Notes under the pieces: model-generated
Seen by the model: only the letters and a program-made list of their open reading frames with translations
Told to the model about the DNA's origin: nothing
The model's database searches: none
Position numbers and translations under genes: made by a program
DNA from: Aliivibrio finisterrensis
GTDB taxonomy: Bacteria; Pseudomonadota; Gammaproteobacteria; Enterobacterales; Vibrionaceae
Reading direction: 5' to 3'
NCBI RefSeq assembly: GCF_008933155.1
Contig: NZ_WBVP01000002.1
Coordinates: forward strand, 62,001-126,000
DNA: 64,000 nt
Shown here: piece after piece, positions 45,352-54,982 of the stretch
Numbering within the stretch: position 1 is the first letter of the stretch
Layout: each line of letters opens with the position of its first letter

Positions 45352-45567
45352 ATGAAAAAAATTGTCCCATTCATCCTCCTCGCCTTTTTTAGCTTGCGTT
45401 TATTTGCTTCTGTCGGCCCTCATGTTCAACAGTTAGAACATGATAGCTTCATTATTTTACGCTCTGCACTTATTGTGGGCGCACTCTGTTTTATCGTGTC
45501 ATTGATTATTAAAAAATTTAAGAAGCCAACTCCAATAGCGATAAAATCTGAAGATGACATAAATTAA
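45352..45567 (+). CDS. Small membrane protein, 71 aa
   Basis: A 71-residue protein with an N-terminal hydrophobic segment (residues 5-20, FILLAFFSLRLFA) that may be a signal peptide, and a second membrane helix at about 35-55 (ILRSALIVGALCFIVSLII) followed by a basic tail. CACGGAG precedes the ATG. Function unknown. A strong terminator follows. Confidence 0.6.
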   Translation: MKKIVPFILLAFFSLRLFASVGPHVQQLEHDSFIILRSALIVGALCFIVSLIIKKFKKPTPIAIKSEDDIN

Positions 45568-45574
45568 CGCAAAA

Positions 45575-45604
45575 AAAAGAGTGACCATTTTAAGTCACTC
45601 TTTT
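45575..45604 (+). terminator. Terminator after the small membrane protein
   Basis: AAAAGAGTGAC (45575-45585) pairs with GTCACTCTTTT (45594-45604), loop of 8 bases, A and T flanks. Confidence 0.88.
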
Positions 45605-45624
45605 ACATTCACCTTTTTCTACTT

Positions 45625-45716
45625 ATACCATTCTGGATAAGTAGTTGTTCAAATAATTGCGTAGGAAAAATCGATTTTAACAAGCAAGAATGATCAAATA
45701 CTATGTAGATTGGTAT
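45625..45716. repeat. Short relative of the MITE-like repeat
   Basis: A 92-bp segment starts ATACCATT and ends ATTGGTAT, and its interior (ATAAGTAGTTGTTC, TTGCGTAGGAAAAAT) resembles the reverse complement of parts of the elements at 23123 and 26140. It overlaps the last base of the MscS gene stop codon. Homology is weaker than between copies A and B. Confidence 0.45.
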
Positions 45717-47320
45717 TACGCTTCATGCTTATAAACATGAACATCACGTTGTGGGAATGGAATACTCACACCTTCTGCATCTAATCGCTTCTTAACCGTT
45801 TCAGTGACTTCCCAATATACATTCCAATAATCATCTGTTTTAACCCAAGGGCGAACAATAAAGTCCACTGACGATTCATTTAGTGTATGCAATCTAACCA
45901 TAGGTTCTGGTGTTTTTAGTACTAATGGGTGGCTCTCTAGGATATCAGTAAAGATAACTTTTGCTTTTTCAATATCATCTTGATAACCAATACCAAATAC
46001 CATGTCTACACGACGCTCAGTTTCGATTGTTACGTTCTTAATCACATCACCCCAAATTTTATTGTTTGGGAAAATTAAGTTTTGGTTATCTACCGTTTTG
46101 ATTGTAGTAGATACAAGATTCATACGATTCACTTTACCTACGATACCACCGAGATCAACCAAATCACCTACATCAAATGGGCGATAAATCAGAATCATCA
46201 TGCCAGATGCAAAGTTAGACAATGTGTCTTTTAATGCAAAACCAATAACCACACCTGCAACACCAAAACCAGTTAACAGTGGACCCAAATTAATGCCAAT
46301 TTGAGATAACGCAATCAAAATACCGATCATCATGATGAACTTTGAGCCCATAGACACAAAGAACTCCTGCATTAACTTGCTGAACTTCATTTTAGAATGA
46401 GAGACACTTTTCTTTATTGCTGTTTTAGCCAGTCGAGAAAGGAAACTTGTCACCCAAAGAATAAGCGAAAAAATAACTAATTTAACAATAATAGATGGCG
46501 TATTCTCTACCGCCCAATCTTTAAAGTGTGTAACCCACTCTTCTGTTAAACCATAAGCAACGCCGATGTCCAATACATCGCTGTTGATATCGCCTGTTAC
46601 AGAGAAAATAAGTTGTTTATACTCTGTAATATCAATATTGTTTTGCTCCATTAATGCCGTCGTTACTTCTAAACTCGCAACCATTAATGAAACTCGTTCA
46701 GACAAGTTCGTCGCATCTTGTGCTAGCAGATCTTTTTTCTCTACTGACGCATATTGCATACGTTTCGCAATGTCTGATTTTTGTGATTCAAGATAATGAA
46801 TAATGTTTGCCAATAAATCTGCACGATTTGTTAGTTCTTTTAAAATGGCTGTTTTTTCTTTGATGAAATCAATATTTAGTGTTTCACCCCATGATAATGT
46901 TTTGAATGCTTCTTCATAATACATATCCATGATGCCAAGGCGTTTTTGTGCAGCAAATTCTAAATCGTCTTTCTCATCGCCTTTCGCTTTACGGACTGCT
47001 TTAGTCAATTCAACCAAATCTTGATGACTTAGTTGCAATAACTCGCCCATAAGGACCATCTCTGAACGAACAACGCCATCAAGCCCTTTAGCTCTTGGGT
47101 TTTCTTGCAGCTGTAATTCAATATCCGCTCGAACTTTGTCATTTTTACGACGTAACACATCTTCAAAAAACAATTTATCGGCAGGATCAGCGGTAGATAA
47201 CTGTACTAATCTTTCTTTTAACTCTTGTTGAACCGTAACCATGCTATCAACTGATTGAGCATCGGCTGAAGCCATCATACTCATCATTAATAACAAAGCG
47301 GCAAAATACTTCTTAATCAT
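45716..47320 (-). CDS. MscS family mechanosensitive channel with long periplasmic N-terminus
   Basis: A 534-residue protein: a signal peptide ending around ASADA (residue 20), a long coiled-coil periplasmic domain (to about 240), then the MscS core with helices of about 270-380 (pore-like GVAGVVIGFALKDTLSNFASGMMILIYRPFDVGD) and a cytoplasmic beta domain (about 390-520). It opens under membrane tension and releases solutes. The start at 47320 has AGGAC seven bases upstream; a longer frame to 47377 lacks it. Its fit with the ectoine genes is osmotic. Confidence 0.88.
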   Translation of the reverse strand: MIKKYFAALLLMMSMMASADAQSVDSMVTVQQELKERLVQLSTADPADKLFFEDVLRRKNDKVRADIELQLQENPRAKGLDGVVRSEMVLMGELLQLSHQDLVELTKAVRKAKGDEKDDLEFAAQKRLGIMDMYYEEAFKTLSWGETLNIDFIKEKTAILKELTNRADLLANIIHYLESQKSDIAKRMQYASVEKKDLLAQDATNLSERVSLMVASLEVTTALMEQNNIDITEYKQLIFSVTGDINSDVLDIGVAYGLTEEWVTHFKDWAVENTPSIIVKLVIFSLILWVTSFLSRLAKTAIKKSVSHSKMKFSKLMQEFFVSMGSKFIMMIGILIALSQIGINLGPLLTGFGVAGVVIGFALKDTLSNFASGMMILIYRPFDVGDLVDLGGIVGKVNRMNLVSTTIKTVDNQNLIFPNNKIWGDVIKNVTIETERRVDMVFGIGYQDDIEKAKVIFTDILESHPLVLKTPEPMVRLHTLNESSVDFIVRPWVKTDDYWNVYWEVTETVKKRLDAEGVSIPFPQRDVHVYKHEA

Positions 47321-47506
47321 AAAAAACGTCCTATATAAATCATGACCATATAATAATTGATGCCTATCCATTCTCATTCATAAAAATTACAAATAATAGT
47401 ATTGAATGATGGAAGCTTGTTCATTTGTTGAGGACTTGTGATGCGAAAAGTATCTATTTGATTTTATATATTCACTTTTTTGTTTTTACTCTGAGAATTT
47501 ATTGTA

Positions 47507-47539
47507 TAAAAAAAGGCGCAGCCACAAAGTGGATACGCC
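47507..47539 (-). terminator. Terminator of the FMN reductase gene
   Basis: Minus strand GGCGTATCCAC/GTGGCTGCGCC around TTT, one mismatch and one wobble, followed by TTTTTTT. Confidence 0.8.
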
Positions 47540-47558
47540 CTCGTCTTTCTCTGAAATT

Positions 47559-48080
47559 TTATAATGCCGACATGATCGTTTTTAGTTCAGCATTCAACTC
47601 TTCGTTACGTAACTCGCCTTTTTCAATATCAAAGTTATCATAAAAACTAGGTACAGAAAGTGAGCCCTTAACCTCTGCTGAAAAGTAAGGCGCAGAGCCT
47701 GTAGCCGCAGCTAATACCGTTGCTGCACCACCAGGGCCAGGAGACGTAGCTAGCATTACAACTGGTTTGCCTTGATACACTTTCATATCAATACGAGATG
47801 TCCAATCAAACACATTTTTAAATGCTGCTGCATAAGAGCCATTGTGTTCAGCATAAGAAATAACAACAGCATCCGCTTCACCAATTTTTTGGAAAAAAGC
47901 TTTCGCTTGCTCAGGTTGACCTAACTCTTTTTCTTTGTCTTCACTAAAGATAGGCATTTCATAATCATTAATGTCTAACACTTCCACTTCAGCACCAGCC
48001 ACTAAACCTGCTGCATACGTTGCTAATTGTTTGTTAATTGATGTTGAACTGCTGCTTGCTGCTAATGCTAAAATTTTCAT
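47559..48080 (-). CDS. NAD(P)H-dependent FMN reductase family protein
   Basis: A 173-residue flavodoxin-like protein: phosphate loop ASSSSTSINKQLA (about 8-20), then DINDYEMPIFSED and YAEHNGSYAAAFKNVFDWTSR with TSPGPGGA. It is of the NADPH-dependent FMN reductase (ChrR/ArsH-like) fold, using FMN to reduce quinones, nitro compounds or azo dyes. The start at 48080 has AAGG seven bases away. It is divergent from a LysR gene across 177 bases, so that is the probable regulator. Confidence 0.87.
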   Translation of the reverse strand: MKILALAASSSSTSINKQLATYAAGLVAGAEVEVLDINDYEMPIFSEDKEKELGQPEQAKAFFQKIGEADAVVISYAEHNGSYAAAFKNVFDWTSRIDMKVYQGKPVVMLATSPGPGGAATVLAAATGSAPYFSAEVKGSLSVPSFYDNFDIEKGELRNEELNAELKTIMSAL

Positions 48081-48257
48081 AGGGATACCTTCATAATCAG
48101 TTTGAATAAAAAGAGTAGTTAATGCTCTGCTCTTTTCAAATATATTGCTCTTGTTTGCGATGGGATAACTATAATTCATTCACAGATATTGATTAATAGC
48201 CTAAATGTGCAATGATTGTTTCCATATGACACTTAATAAATCTAAAGATACGCAAAT

Positions 48258-49160
48258 ATGGCATTTAATTCAGCATTATTTGATGGCATGGTCATTTTCT
48301 CAGAAGTCGTGACCAGCGGCAGCTTTACCCAAGCAGCATTAAACAGTGGGCATTCGACCTCCTACATCAGTAAAGAGATAGGGAAACTAGAAGAGCGTTT
48401 AGGCGTTCGCTTACTTCACCGTACAACTCGAACACTACGTCTAACGCCTGAAGGCGAACTTTATTTTCAGCAATGCCAACAGCTGATTGAAGATGCACAA
48501 ATGGCTGAAAATGCGATTACCGGACAGCAAGAAAAACCTAAAGGTCGATTAAAAGTCAGTTGCCCTGTTGGGTTTGCTCTTTCACGCTTACGCCCGATTC
48601 TTGGTAAATTTACGGATTTATACCCAGACATCACGCTTGAGTTAGACTTAAATGACAGAAAAATTGATATCGTTGCAGAAGGGTTTGATGTGGCACTCCG
48701 CGCATCACATCAACTTGAAGATTCTAGCTTGATCAGCCGTCGATTTTTACGATCAAGAGCCATCACCATTGCGTCACCAGACTATTTAAAACAGCATGGG
48801 GCACCATTGCATCCTAATGAACTCTCAGAACATAAAACCATTGGTTATGCGTATGTAAAACAAGGCGCTGTTTGGGATTTTGTAGATAAAGACAATCACC
48901 CTATTGCTGTACCATTGCAATGTCAGGTCATCACTAACAATTCATTTATGGAGTTATCGTTATGTTTGGCAGGGCAAGGGATAACACGTATCCCTCACTT
49001 TCATTTAACCGATGAATTAGAAACAGGAAGACTGGTTGAGCTATTTGCTGATTACCCTGAATTAACCATTGATATCTTCATGGTTTATCCTAGTCGTAAA
49101 CATATGTCAGCCAAGGTACGTTGCTTTATGGACTTTATTTTCGAGCACCTTGGCGAATAA
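48258..49160 (+). CDS. LysR family regulator of the FMN reductase
   Basis: A 300-residue CrgA-type LysR regulator: SFTQAALNSGHSTSYISKEIGKLEERLGVRLLHRTTRTLRLT is the winged helix, then the effector domain (YPDITLELDLNDRKIDIVAEGFDVALRAS). It is divergent from the FMN reductase gene and converges on the TPR protein. A typical regulator of redox enzymes. Confidence 0.88.
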   Translation: MAFNSALFDGMVIFSEVVTSGSFTQAALNSGHSTSYISKEIGKLEERLGVRLLHRTTRTLRLTPEGELYFQQCQQLIEDAQMAENAITGQQEKPKGRLKVSCPVGFALSRLRPILGKFTDLYPDITLELDLNDRKIDIVAEGFDVALRASHQLEDSSLISRRFLRSRAITIASPDYLKQHGAPLHPNELSEHKTIGYAYVKQGAVWDFVDKDNHPIAVPLQCQVITNNSFMELSLCLAGQGITRIPHFHLTDELETGRLVELFADYPELTIDIFMVYPSRKHMSAKVRCFMDFIFEHLGE

Positions 49161-49171
49161 ATGATGCCTAT

Positions 49172-50029
49172 TTAAGATACGTTATTTGCATATTCTTCTA
49201 ACAGTGCTTCGAAACGCTCTAAACCTCTTAATGGGTCAAAGTCTGTCTCTTCTAGTACAAGTTCACGCATAGAAGTACTTGCCTCAATAGAACGTTGCAA
49301 GTCATCAATGGCTTGCACTTCAGCCCCTAATTGCGCATACGCACAAGCACGTTGAAATAATGCGTGTGCATTTTGATCATCTACTTCTAAAACACGATTA
49401 CATAAATTCAATGCCCAATGGAATTCACGCATCTCCATTGCCGCATCCGCTTTATAGGTTAATGCTTCTAAATCACCCGGTCTTACTTTTAGGATCTCAT
49501 CGTAAATATCCATTTTCTGTTCCGGTGTTTGAACACTTTGAGCTCTCAACCATAAGTTATGAACTTCATTAATGATTTCAATTTCACGGTTATTCTCAGT
49601 GATAATTCGTGTTTTACGTTTTAGATCTCGCTCTAACGCTACAAATTTTTTCTCATAATCTTGGGCTATTTTATTGAGCTGCTTATCTGCCATCTCTTTG
49701 GTATTTTGCTTCATCTCTCTTAATGATTGCCATCCAATCAACGCAATAAGAGAAGCGACCGCAGCAATGACATAGAAAAAATACGTTACCGTTGTATTCG
49801 AGTAATTTAATGATTTATCAGCAACCGCTAACTCTCGATCAGTAATTTGTATCGTTAAACGTCGCTCTAGATCTTGTTGCTCCATTCGTAATGCTTTTAG
49901 TTCATCTAAAATATAACGCTCCATTAATGGACGATCTAAATACTCTTGTTCTGAATAAGTCACTTCTTCTGCCTGCAATGACAATGAAGTAAAAAGAGTG
50001 ATGAGAAGCAAAAAGAAATGTCGATACAT
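49172..50029 (-). CDS. Membrane-anchored coiled-coil/TPR protein
   Basis: A 285-residue protein with an N-terminal signal-like segment (FLLLITLFTSLSLQA, to residue 20), a single membrane helix (about 80-100, VTYFFYVIAAVASLIALIGW), a coiled coil (about 100-150) and three TPR-like repeats (about 175-260, ALTYKADAAMEMREFHWALNLCNRVLEV). It probably scaffolds a complex at the membrane. The start at 50029 has AAGG seven bases away. Function unknown. Confidence 0.7.
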   Translation of the reverse strand: MYRHFFLLLITLFTSLSLQAEEVTYSEQEYLDRPLMERYILDELKALRMEQQDLERRLTIQITDRELAVADKSLNYSNTTVTYFFYVIAAVASLIALIGWQSLREMKQNTKEMADKQLNKIAQDYEKKFVALERDLKRKTRIITENNREIEIINEVHNLWLRAQSVQTPEQKMDIYDEILKVRPGDLEALTYKADAAMEMREFHWALNLCNRVLEVDDQNAHALFQRACAYAQLGAEVQAIDDLQRSIEASTSMRELVLEETDFDPLRGLERFEALLEEYANNVS

Positions 50030-50120
50030 AGGAATACCCTTGTTAATCGTGTATTTAGAAGTGATATACATAAAGATAACACATCCAAGACAGCAACACC
50101 CGATTAACAAAGAAAACCAA

Positions 50121-50708
50121 TTAAAAGCCCATCACCATAGAGCCGACAAGTAAACCTGCCATGCTGTAATTAAAAAACTTCAAATGCTTTGGTGTTTTCA
50201 ATCTTTTTTGTAACTCTTTACCCGCAACAGTCCAAAAACTTACGGTAGGCACATTAATACAAATAAACACAAATGCGATTAGAAACACACTAAACATATC
50301 TGCACTGGTCGCGTAAATACTCATAACCGATAATGCCATTGACCACCCTTTTGGGTTAACCCATTGAAAGCTCGCAGCTTGTAGGAACGACATCGGTTTG
50401 TAGTCACCATTAATATTATCAACGGGTTTACTGCTCGCAATTTTATACGCCAGATAAAGTAAATACGCCGCACTGATGATCTGCAATGCCATCTCTAATT
50501 GAGGGTAGGTCTGAAAAATTTGAACTAAACCAAACCCAACTAAAACCAACATAAATGCAAAACCAAATATCACACCAAGCATGTGTGGAATAGTACGAAC
50601 AAAACCAACGTTCGCTCCTGAAGTCATCAACATAATGTTATTTGGTCCAGGCGTAAACGCGCCAACAAAAGCAAATGTGGTTAAAGCAAGTAAATAGGTG
50701 TAATCCAT
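50121..50708 (-). CDS. LysE family amino acid exporter
   Basis: A 195-residue protein with six helices: AFTPGPNNIMLMTSGANVGF near the start, then FQWVNPKGWSMALSVM in the middle, the LysE/RhtB signatures. It exports amino acids such as homoserine or lysine. It is divergent from an Lrp/AsnC regulator (50817), the usual arrangement for control of such exporters. Start at 50708 is a choice between two nearby ATGs (50717 or 50708). Confidence 0.88.
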   Translation of the reverse strand: MDYTYLLALTTFAFVGAFTPGPNNIMLMTSGANVGFVRTIPHMLGVIFGFAFMLVLVGFGLVQIFQTYPQLEMALQIISAAYLLYLAYKIASSKPVDNINGDYKPMSFLQAASFQWVNPKGWSMALSVMSIYATSADMFSVFLIAFVFICINVPTVSFWTVAGKELQKRLKTPKHLKFFNYSMAGLLVGSMVMGF

Positions 50709-50816
50709 AATAAACATCTTATAAAAATAAATTCTGCTTGTATCTTAATGCGAGACTGAGTAAATTTTCTGTCTATATTTGTTTAAAATGAAATTAATAC
50801 GCAAGGATTAGTCGCA

Positions 50817-51260
50817 ATGGATAGATTTGACGAAAGAATATTGCAAGAGTTAAAAAAGAATGGACGACTCACTAATGTAGAGCTATCTGACCGTATTGGA
50901 TTATCAGCTTCCGCAACACTGCGCCGTGTACAAGAATTAGAACGAAATGGGACAATTCAAGGCTATCGTGCGGTATTAAATCCAAGCAAATGTGGAGTAG
51001 GATTCGTTGCTTATGTAACAATTGGATTATCTGATCACAGTAAAAAATCGCAAAAAGATTTTGAAGAACAAATCATGGAATCGAAAGAAGTGACAGAGTG
51101 CCACAATATTACGGGAGCAAATGAATATTTATTACGAGTTGAGACCGAGAGTCTCGCATCCTACAAGCAGTTTCATTCAAACGTACTTGGGGAGATCTCT
51201 CAGGTCAACTCAATTGGCACCTTGGTGGTGATGGACACCCCTAAAGATGAACGTACCTAG
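50817..51260 (+). CDS. Lrp/AsnC family regulator
   Basis: A 147-residue regulator with a winged helix (LKKNGRLTNVELSDRIGLSASATLRRVQELERNG) and a RAM effector domain (about 70-140, VTIGLSDHSKKSQKDFEEQI). It probably senses an amino acid and controls the divergent LysE exporter. Confidence 0.9.
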   Translation: MDRFDERILQELKKNGRLTNVELSDRIGLSASATLRRVQELERNGTIQGYRAVLNPSKCGVGFVAYVTIGLSDHSKKSQKDFEEQIMESKEVTECHNITGANEYLLRVETESLASYKQFHSNVLGEISQVNSIGTLVVMDTPKDERT

Positions 51261-51270
51261 ATAATACCAG

Positions 51271-51954
51271 TTAGATATGCAGGTATTTACCTAGAAACGT
51301 ATTGTGGCTCAGCTGATGTAATTGTTTACTTGAACTGATGATCATTTTTACTGGAACAATAATAAAATAGATTGAGGCAAGAACAACCATAGCAGGGTCA
51401 GCAAGCTCCGCATAATGGGCATGCGATGTCAACAACAACAATTTTGCCACCATAAAACCAATAAATACAGCAGCACTGATCACTGTATCCATTAACCATT
51501 GCTTTGCTTCAGCTTCAATTAATGCCGAGTTAACAGCACGACCTTGTGTTTTCATTACCCAATAACTGGTGTAACAACCAATCATGCTAAACACACCAAA
51601 AGCTAATGCGATACCGGTATTCACTTCTCGGCCACCATCCATAATCGCTTCAACTGCAGAAATAAACGACAGTACACACATTAAGGTAATTGCGATCCCC
51701 TTTAGTAAAATCACTGAAGACTCAATTACCTTAACGCGCTTAATGTTTTTCGCTACCTCTTCTTTTCGAATATACATCACAGCAGCAAGCGACACTAAAG
51801 TGAGCCCTAAACTGACAAGTGAATACACACCATCAAAAATAATCACTAATGAATGGATCAATGAACCCAATGTAATACCTATCATGGCAAACAATAACGC
51901 TGAAAATGTAGAGATAAGCAATAACTGCCTCTCTTTATGAATTGAATATGACAT
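51271..51954 (-). CDS. Cation diffusion facilitator family-like protein
   Basis: A 227-residue membrane protein with five to six helices, in the CDF fold: LGSLIHSLVIIFDGVYSLVSLGLTLVS holds the first metal region (only one Asp, D-G-V-Y-S), and EAEAKQWLMDTVISAAVF the second. The usual metal-site Asp pairs are partly replaced, so metal transport is not certain. It converges with the Lrp regulator. Confidence 0.7.
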   Translation of the reverse strand: MSYSIHKERQLLLISTFSALLFAMIGITLGSLIHSLVIIFDGVYSLVSLGLTLVSLAAVMYIRKEEVAKNIKRVKVIESSVILLKGIAITLMCVLSFISAVEAIMDGGREVNTGIALAFGVFSMIGCYTSYWVMKTQGRAVNSALIEAEAKQWLMDTVISAAVFIGFMVAKLLLLTSHAHYAELADPAMVVLASIYFIIVPVKMIISSSKQLHQLSHNTFLGKYLHI

Positions 51955-52093
51955 AATTTACCTCTTCGACTTATTTTTCGTCTTTTTTATATATACAACG
52001 CATCATATAGTCTAAATTGGTGATAGGATAATCAGTCAGCGTCAGGTTATTCGTCGCTTAGCTAAAAAGAGCATAAATTACCGAGAAATAATC

Positions 52094-52978
52094 ATGAAAA
52101 CCAGTCAGATTGAAATGCTTTTATATACAGTCGAATTAGGCTCTATTGCAGAAGCGGCTCGTAAGCTTCAAAAAAGTCGAACCACTGTCAGTGCCGCATT
52201 AAGCACCCTTGAAGATGAGCTTGGAGTAACCTTATTAGTTCGTACTGGCAACCGTATTACCCCTACCGAAATAGGTGAATCAATCGTTAATGACTGCCGA
52301 CGTATGATGGTTATTAGCAACGATATTATAAGTAAGTGCTTACAATACAATGAAGGCATTGCTTCAACTATTCGTGTTGTGCGTGATGACTCACTGCCTG
52401 AACCCATTTGGCGTGATATCCTAACTCGCATGAGTCGAAAATTCCCAAATACCAGCATCTCTATTTATGTTGCTCCATCACCAGAGCTTGAAGAAATGAT
52501 AGAGCAAAATATAGTTGATGTAGCGTATGGAATATTACCTATTAATAACCAACTTCTGCATGTTCAACAAAATGAGCTGGGACAAATTCGTATGATGTCG
52601 GTAGCACATAAAGAACACCCATTAAGCCGACTACGAAAAGTAAGCCCGACAGATTTGGAAAGCCACACAGAAATCATCGTTAATTACATTGATGATGATG
52701 AACTAATGGTATTTGAGCCAACATCCAGCAAATACATTGCACTTACTTTTTATGAGCACCTTCGTGATGCGGTATTAGATAAAACGGGATGGTCGTCGGT
52801 CCCTGCATTATTAATTAATGAGTATTTACGTGATGGTACGTTAAAGGTTCTCAAACATAACCGAGCAATGAACTGGCAATCTTTCGCAGAAATGACCAAA
52901 ACGAACATGCCTCGTGGCGTTATTATTGACTGGCTATCTGAGCAAGTTGAAGATTATTTACTCGAAGTGTCTGAATAA
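52094..52978 (+). CDS. LysR family regulator
   Basis: A 294-residue LysR regulator: LLYTVELGSIAEAARKLQKSRTTVSAALSTLEDELG (about 8-43) is the winged helix, followed by a divergent effector domain with IEQNIVDVAYGILPINNQ. It is co-oriented with the LysE gene 95 bases downstream, and divergent from the CDF-like gene, either of which may be a target. Confidence 0.85.
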   Translation: MKTSQIEMLLYTVELGSIAEAARKLQKSRTTVSAALSTLEDELGVTLLVRTGNRITPTEIGESIVNDCRRMMVISNDIISKCLQYNEGIASTIRVVRDDSLPEPIWRDILTRMSRKFPNTSISIYVAPSPELEEMIEQNIVDVAYGILPINNQLLHVQQNELGQIRMMSVAHKEHPLSRLRKVSPTDLESHTEIIVNYIDDDELMVFEPTSSKYIALTFYEHLRDAVLDKTGWSSVPALLINEYLRDGTLKVLKHNRAMNWQSFAEMTKTNMPRGVIIDWLSEQVEDYLLEVSE

Positions 52979-53073
52979 CGGTTTATATATCGCTCAATAA
53001 GCAGTACATTATCGATAATTTATTCGGGGCTCTAATATAGCCTATATTACGTTTTCTTATTCATGGGTTAATT

Positions 53074-53691
53074 ATGAGCATTGAAACTTATCTTCTCTTT
53101 ATTGCTGGCATGTTTGCCTTCTGTGCAATGCCAGGCGCTGATTTCTTTTTTGTCCTTTCAAGAGCCTTAGGAGGTGGAGCTAAAACTGGTATATATGCCG
53201 CTTTCGGTGTCGCTACTGGGGTTCTATTTCATACCTTTTTAGCTGTTATTGGTTTAAGTGCTTTATTGCTATCGTCAGCGACCGCTTTTACCATTATCAA
53301 ATACATTGGTGCTGCCTATTTGTGTTACATCGGCTTTAAAATGTTTGCAGCTAAAGGTGGGCTCGGTGAACTCGAAGAAGCTAATCGTGTTTCAGACTTA
53401 AAAGTATACCGCCAAGGCATACTTACTAATGCGCTAAACCCTAAGGTTTGTCTGACATTCGTGGCTTTTATTCCACAGTTTTTAACGCCTGAAACCTCAT
53501 CACCATCGATGATTGGCATGCTTGGGATCACAACCGCTATCATTGCGCTAATGTGGTTTATTTGCATTGCTGTTTTTGCAGCTAAATTCAGAACTGTAAT
53601 AGCAGAAAGCAAAGCATTTTCTAATCTACTTAAATACGGTTTAAGCTCTTTATTAGTAGGTTTTGGCGCTAAGTTAGCACTGACTAACTAA
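53074..53691 (+). CDS. LysE family exporter (RhtB-type)
   Basis: A 205-residue six-helix protein: MFAFCAMPGADFFFVLSRALGGGAKTGIYAAFGVATGVLFH, then GILTNALNPKVCLTFVAFIPQFL. The amino acid exporter family. It follows a LysR gene. A terminator follows at 53711. Substrate unknown. Confidence 0.87.
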   Translation: MSIETYLLFIAGMFAFCAMPGADFFFVLSRALGGGAKTGIYAAFGVATGVLFHTFLAVIGLSALLLSSATAFTIIKYIGAAYLCYIGFKMFAAKGGLGELEEANRVSDLKVYRQGILTNALNPKVCLTFVAFIPQFLTPETSSPSMIGMLGITTAIIALMWFICIAVFAAKFRTVIAESKAFSNLLKYGLSSLLVGFGAKLALTN

Positions 53692-53710
53692 TACCGTTAT
53701 AAAACGTTTA

Positions 53711-53745
53711 AAGGGTTGAAGTGAGCATATCTTCAACCCTTTTTT
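53711..53745 (+). terminator. Terminator after the LysE gene
   Basis: AAGGGTTGAAG (53711-53721) pairs perfectly with CTTCAACCCTT (53731-53741), followed by TTTT. Confidence 0.88.
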
Positions 53746-53779
53746 CTATTTTTAATATCTAGTTTTTATCATCGTTACC

Positions 53780-54454
53780 TTATAATCCAGCCATATTAAT
53801 TTTATGACCTAAGTACATAACGTCGACTTTTGCGTACCCTAATGCTACTGCTTCAAACTTCTGGCTTAATTCTCGAGCATGTTCTTCATCTTTTGCCATG
53901 ATAGATACAGAATAAGTTGGACGAGTAGAACCATCTTTCAATGTTTGAGTATTAATATACGACGAAGTCACTAGCCCCGATGCATTCAAAGAAACCACAC
54001 GCTGTAAATCAATCCCAGTGACCCGATCCATTTCCATCCCATCAATATCAGTATTCCATTCAAACATCAGTGCATAGTTTTTATTTACCGGAGTGTTATC
54101 TAACCACTTCCCCCCTAACAACTGAATATTAGAAATCTTAACTATGTTTTCTTTATAAAAAGGAAGTGATGCTAGTTTACTTTTAACCTCTTTTTCACTA
54201 TCTGCTTGGATCACAAAGCGAAGAATACCCATTGGTTTTCCGTCAATATCACTTTCAGAAATAAACATATCTTTAATTTCTTTTTGCTTAATTAATTCTC
54301 CGAATGCGGAACGTTGAGCACTCATTAACTCCAGTACTTTTTCGACATTGGTTGTATTCCAGTTTAATGAAACACCATAATCAGCTGCTTGTGTTAGCGT
54401 TGAAAATCCAAATAGTGATGCGATCAATAATGTTGATTTAATTAATTTTTTCAT
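53780..54454 (-). CDS. Periplasmic protein of two related ferredoxin-like repeats
   Basis: A 224-residue protein with a signal peptide (ending at TQAA, residue 23). It falls into two similar halves, about 24-115 (Y-G-V-S-L-N-W-N-T...V-I-Q-A-D-S-E-K-E-V...LLGG) and 125-215 (Y-A-L-M-F-E-W-N-T...S-I-M-A-K-D-E-E-H-A...YLG), i.e. a duplicated YciI/DABB-like ferredoxin fold. I find no named family. It lies 53 bases after the cytochrome gene and is its likely co-transcribed partner. A role in periplasmic redox or ligand handling is inference. Confidence 0.6.
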   Translation of the reverse strand: MKKLIKSTLLIASLFGFSTLTQAADYGVSLNWNTTNVEKVLELMSAQRSAFGELIKQKEIKDMFISESDIDGKPMGILRFVIQADSEKEVKSKLASLPFYKENIVKISNIQLLGGKWLDNTPVNKNYALMFEWNTDIDGMEMDRVTGIDLQRVVSLNASGLVTSSYINTQTLKDGSTRPTYSVSIMAKDEEHARELSQKFEAVALGYAKVDVMYLGHKINMAGL

Positions 54455-54507
54455 GACTTTATTCTCTTTAATTTAATGATTTTTGTATTGTTCTAATCAG
54501 GGATTAC

Positions 54508-54939
54508 TTAAAAACGTGAGCGGTAAGAACGGTGGCACGCATTACAAGTATCTTGTGCTTGATATAAACCCGCCTCTGCTAATGCTTTATCTTGTTGTTG
54601 GCTTGCTTGATAAAGTTGAACAAAGCCACTATCCATCTCTTGCATCAATTGATTAAACTTTTCAGGTTTATTCCATATCGCTTCTTTGGCTTTACTGCCA
54701 TCTTGGCTACCTTCCGGAAATGCTGTAGTTAGTAATTGGCTATGTTTAGAAAGTTCATGGCTGATCAATTCAATTTCGTTCCACTTAGGTGCATTTTCAT
54801 CAATCATGCCTTCAACTTGCTCTGATTGATTTTCGATATGTACAAAAGCCTGTTGTCTTGTGTTAATGAGGTCAACACTTGCTTGAGCAAATGCAATATT
54901 TGGTAGTAAAACACATAAACTAAGTACTAATTTTTTCAT
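54508..54939 (-). CDS. c556-like periplasmic cytochrome c
   Basis: A 143-residue precursor: signal peptide to about residue 18 (IAFA), a helical-bundle body and a C-terminal CNACH heme-attachment motif at 132-136 with the following basic HRSYRSRF end. The motif at the C-terminal end is that of class II cytochromes c (c' or c556). Its start lies 44 bases from the left edge of a 48-bp palindrome, and it is divergent from the cytochrome b561 gene. Confidence 0.85.
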   Translation of the reverse strand: MKKLVLSLCVLLPNIAFAQASVDLINTRQQAFVHIENQSEQVEGMIDENAPKWNEIELISHELSKHSQLLTTAFPEGSQDGSKAKEAIWNKPEKFNQLMQEMDSGFVQLYQASQQQDKALAEAGLYQAQDTCNACHRSYRSRF

Positions 54940-54982
54940 TACTTTATCTCTAATAGATGTCTGTCTCGCTTCAAGTTGAATT

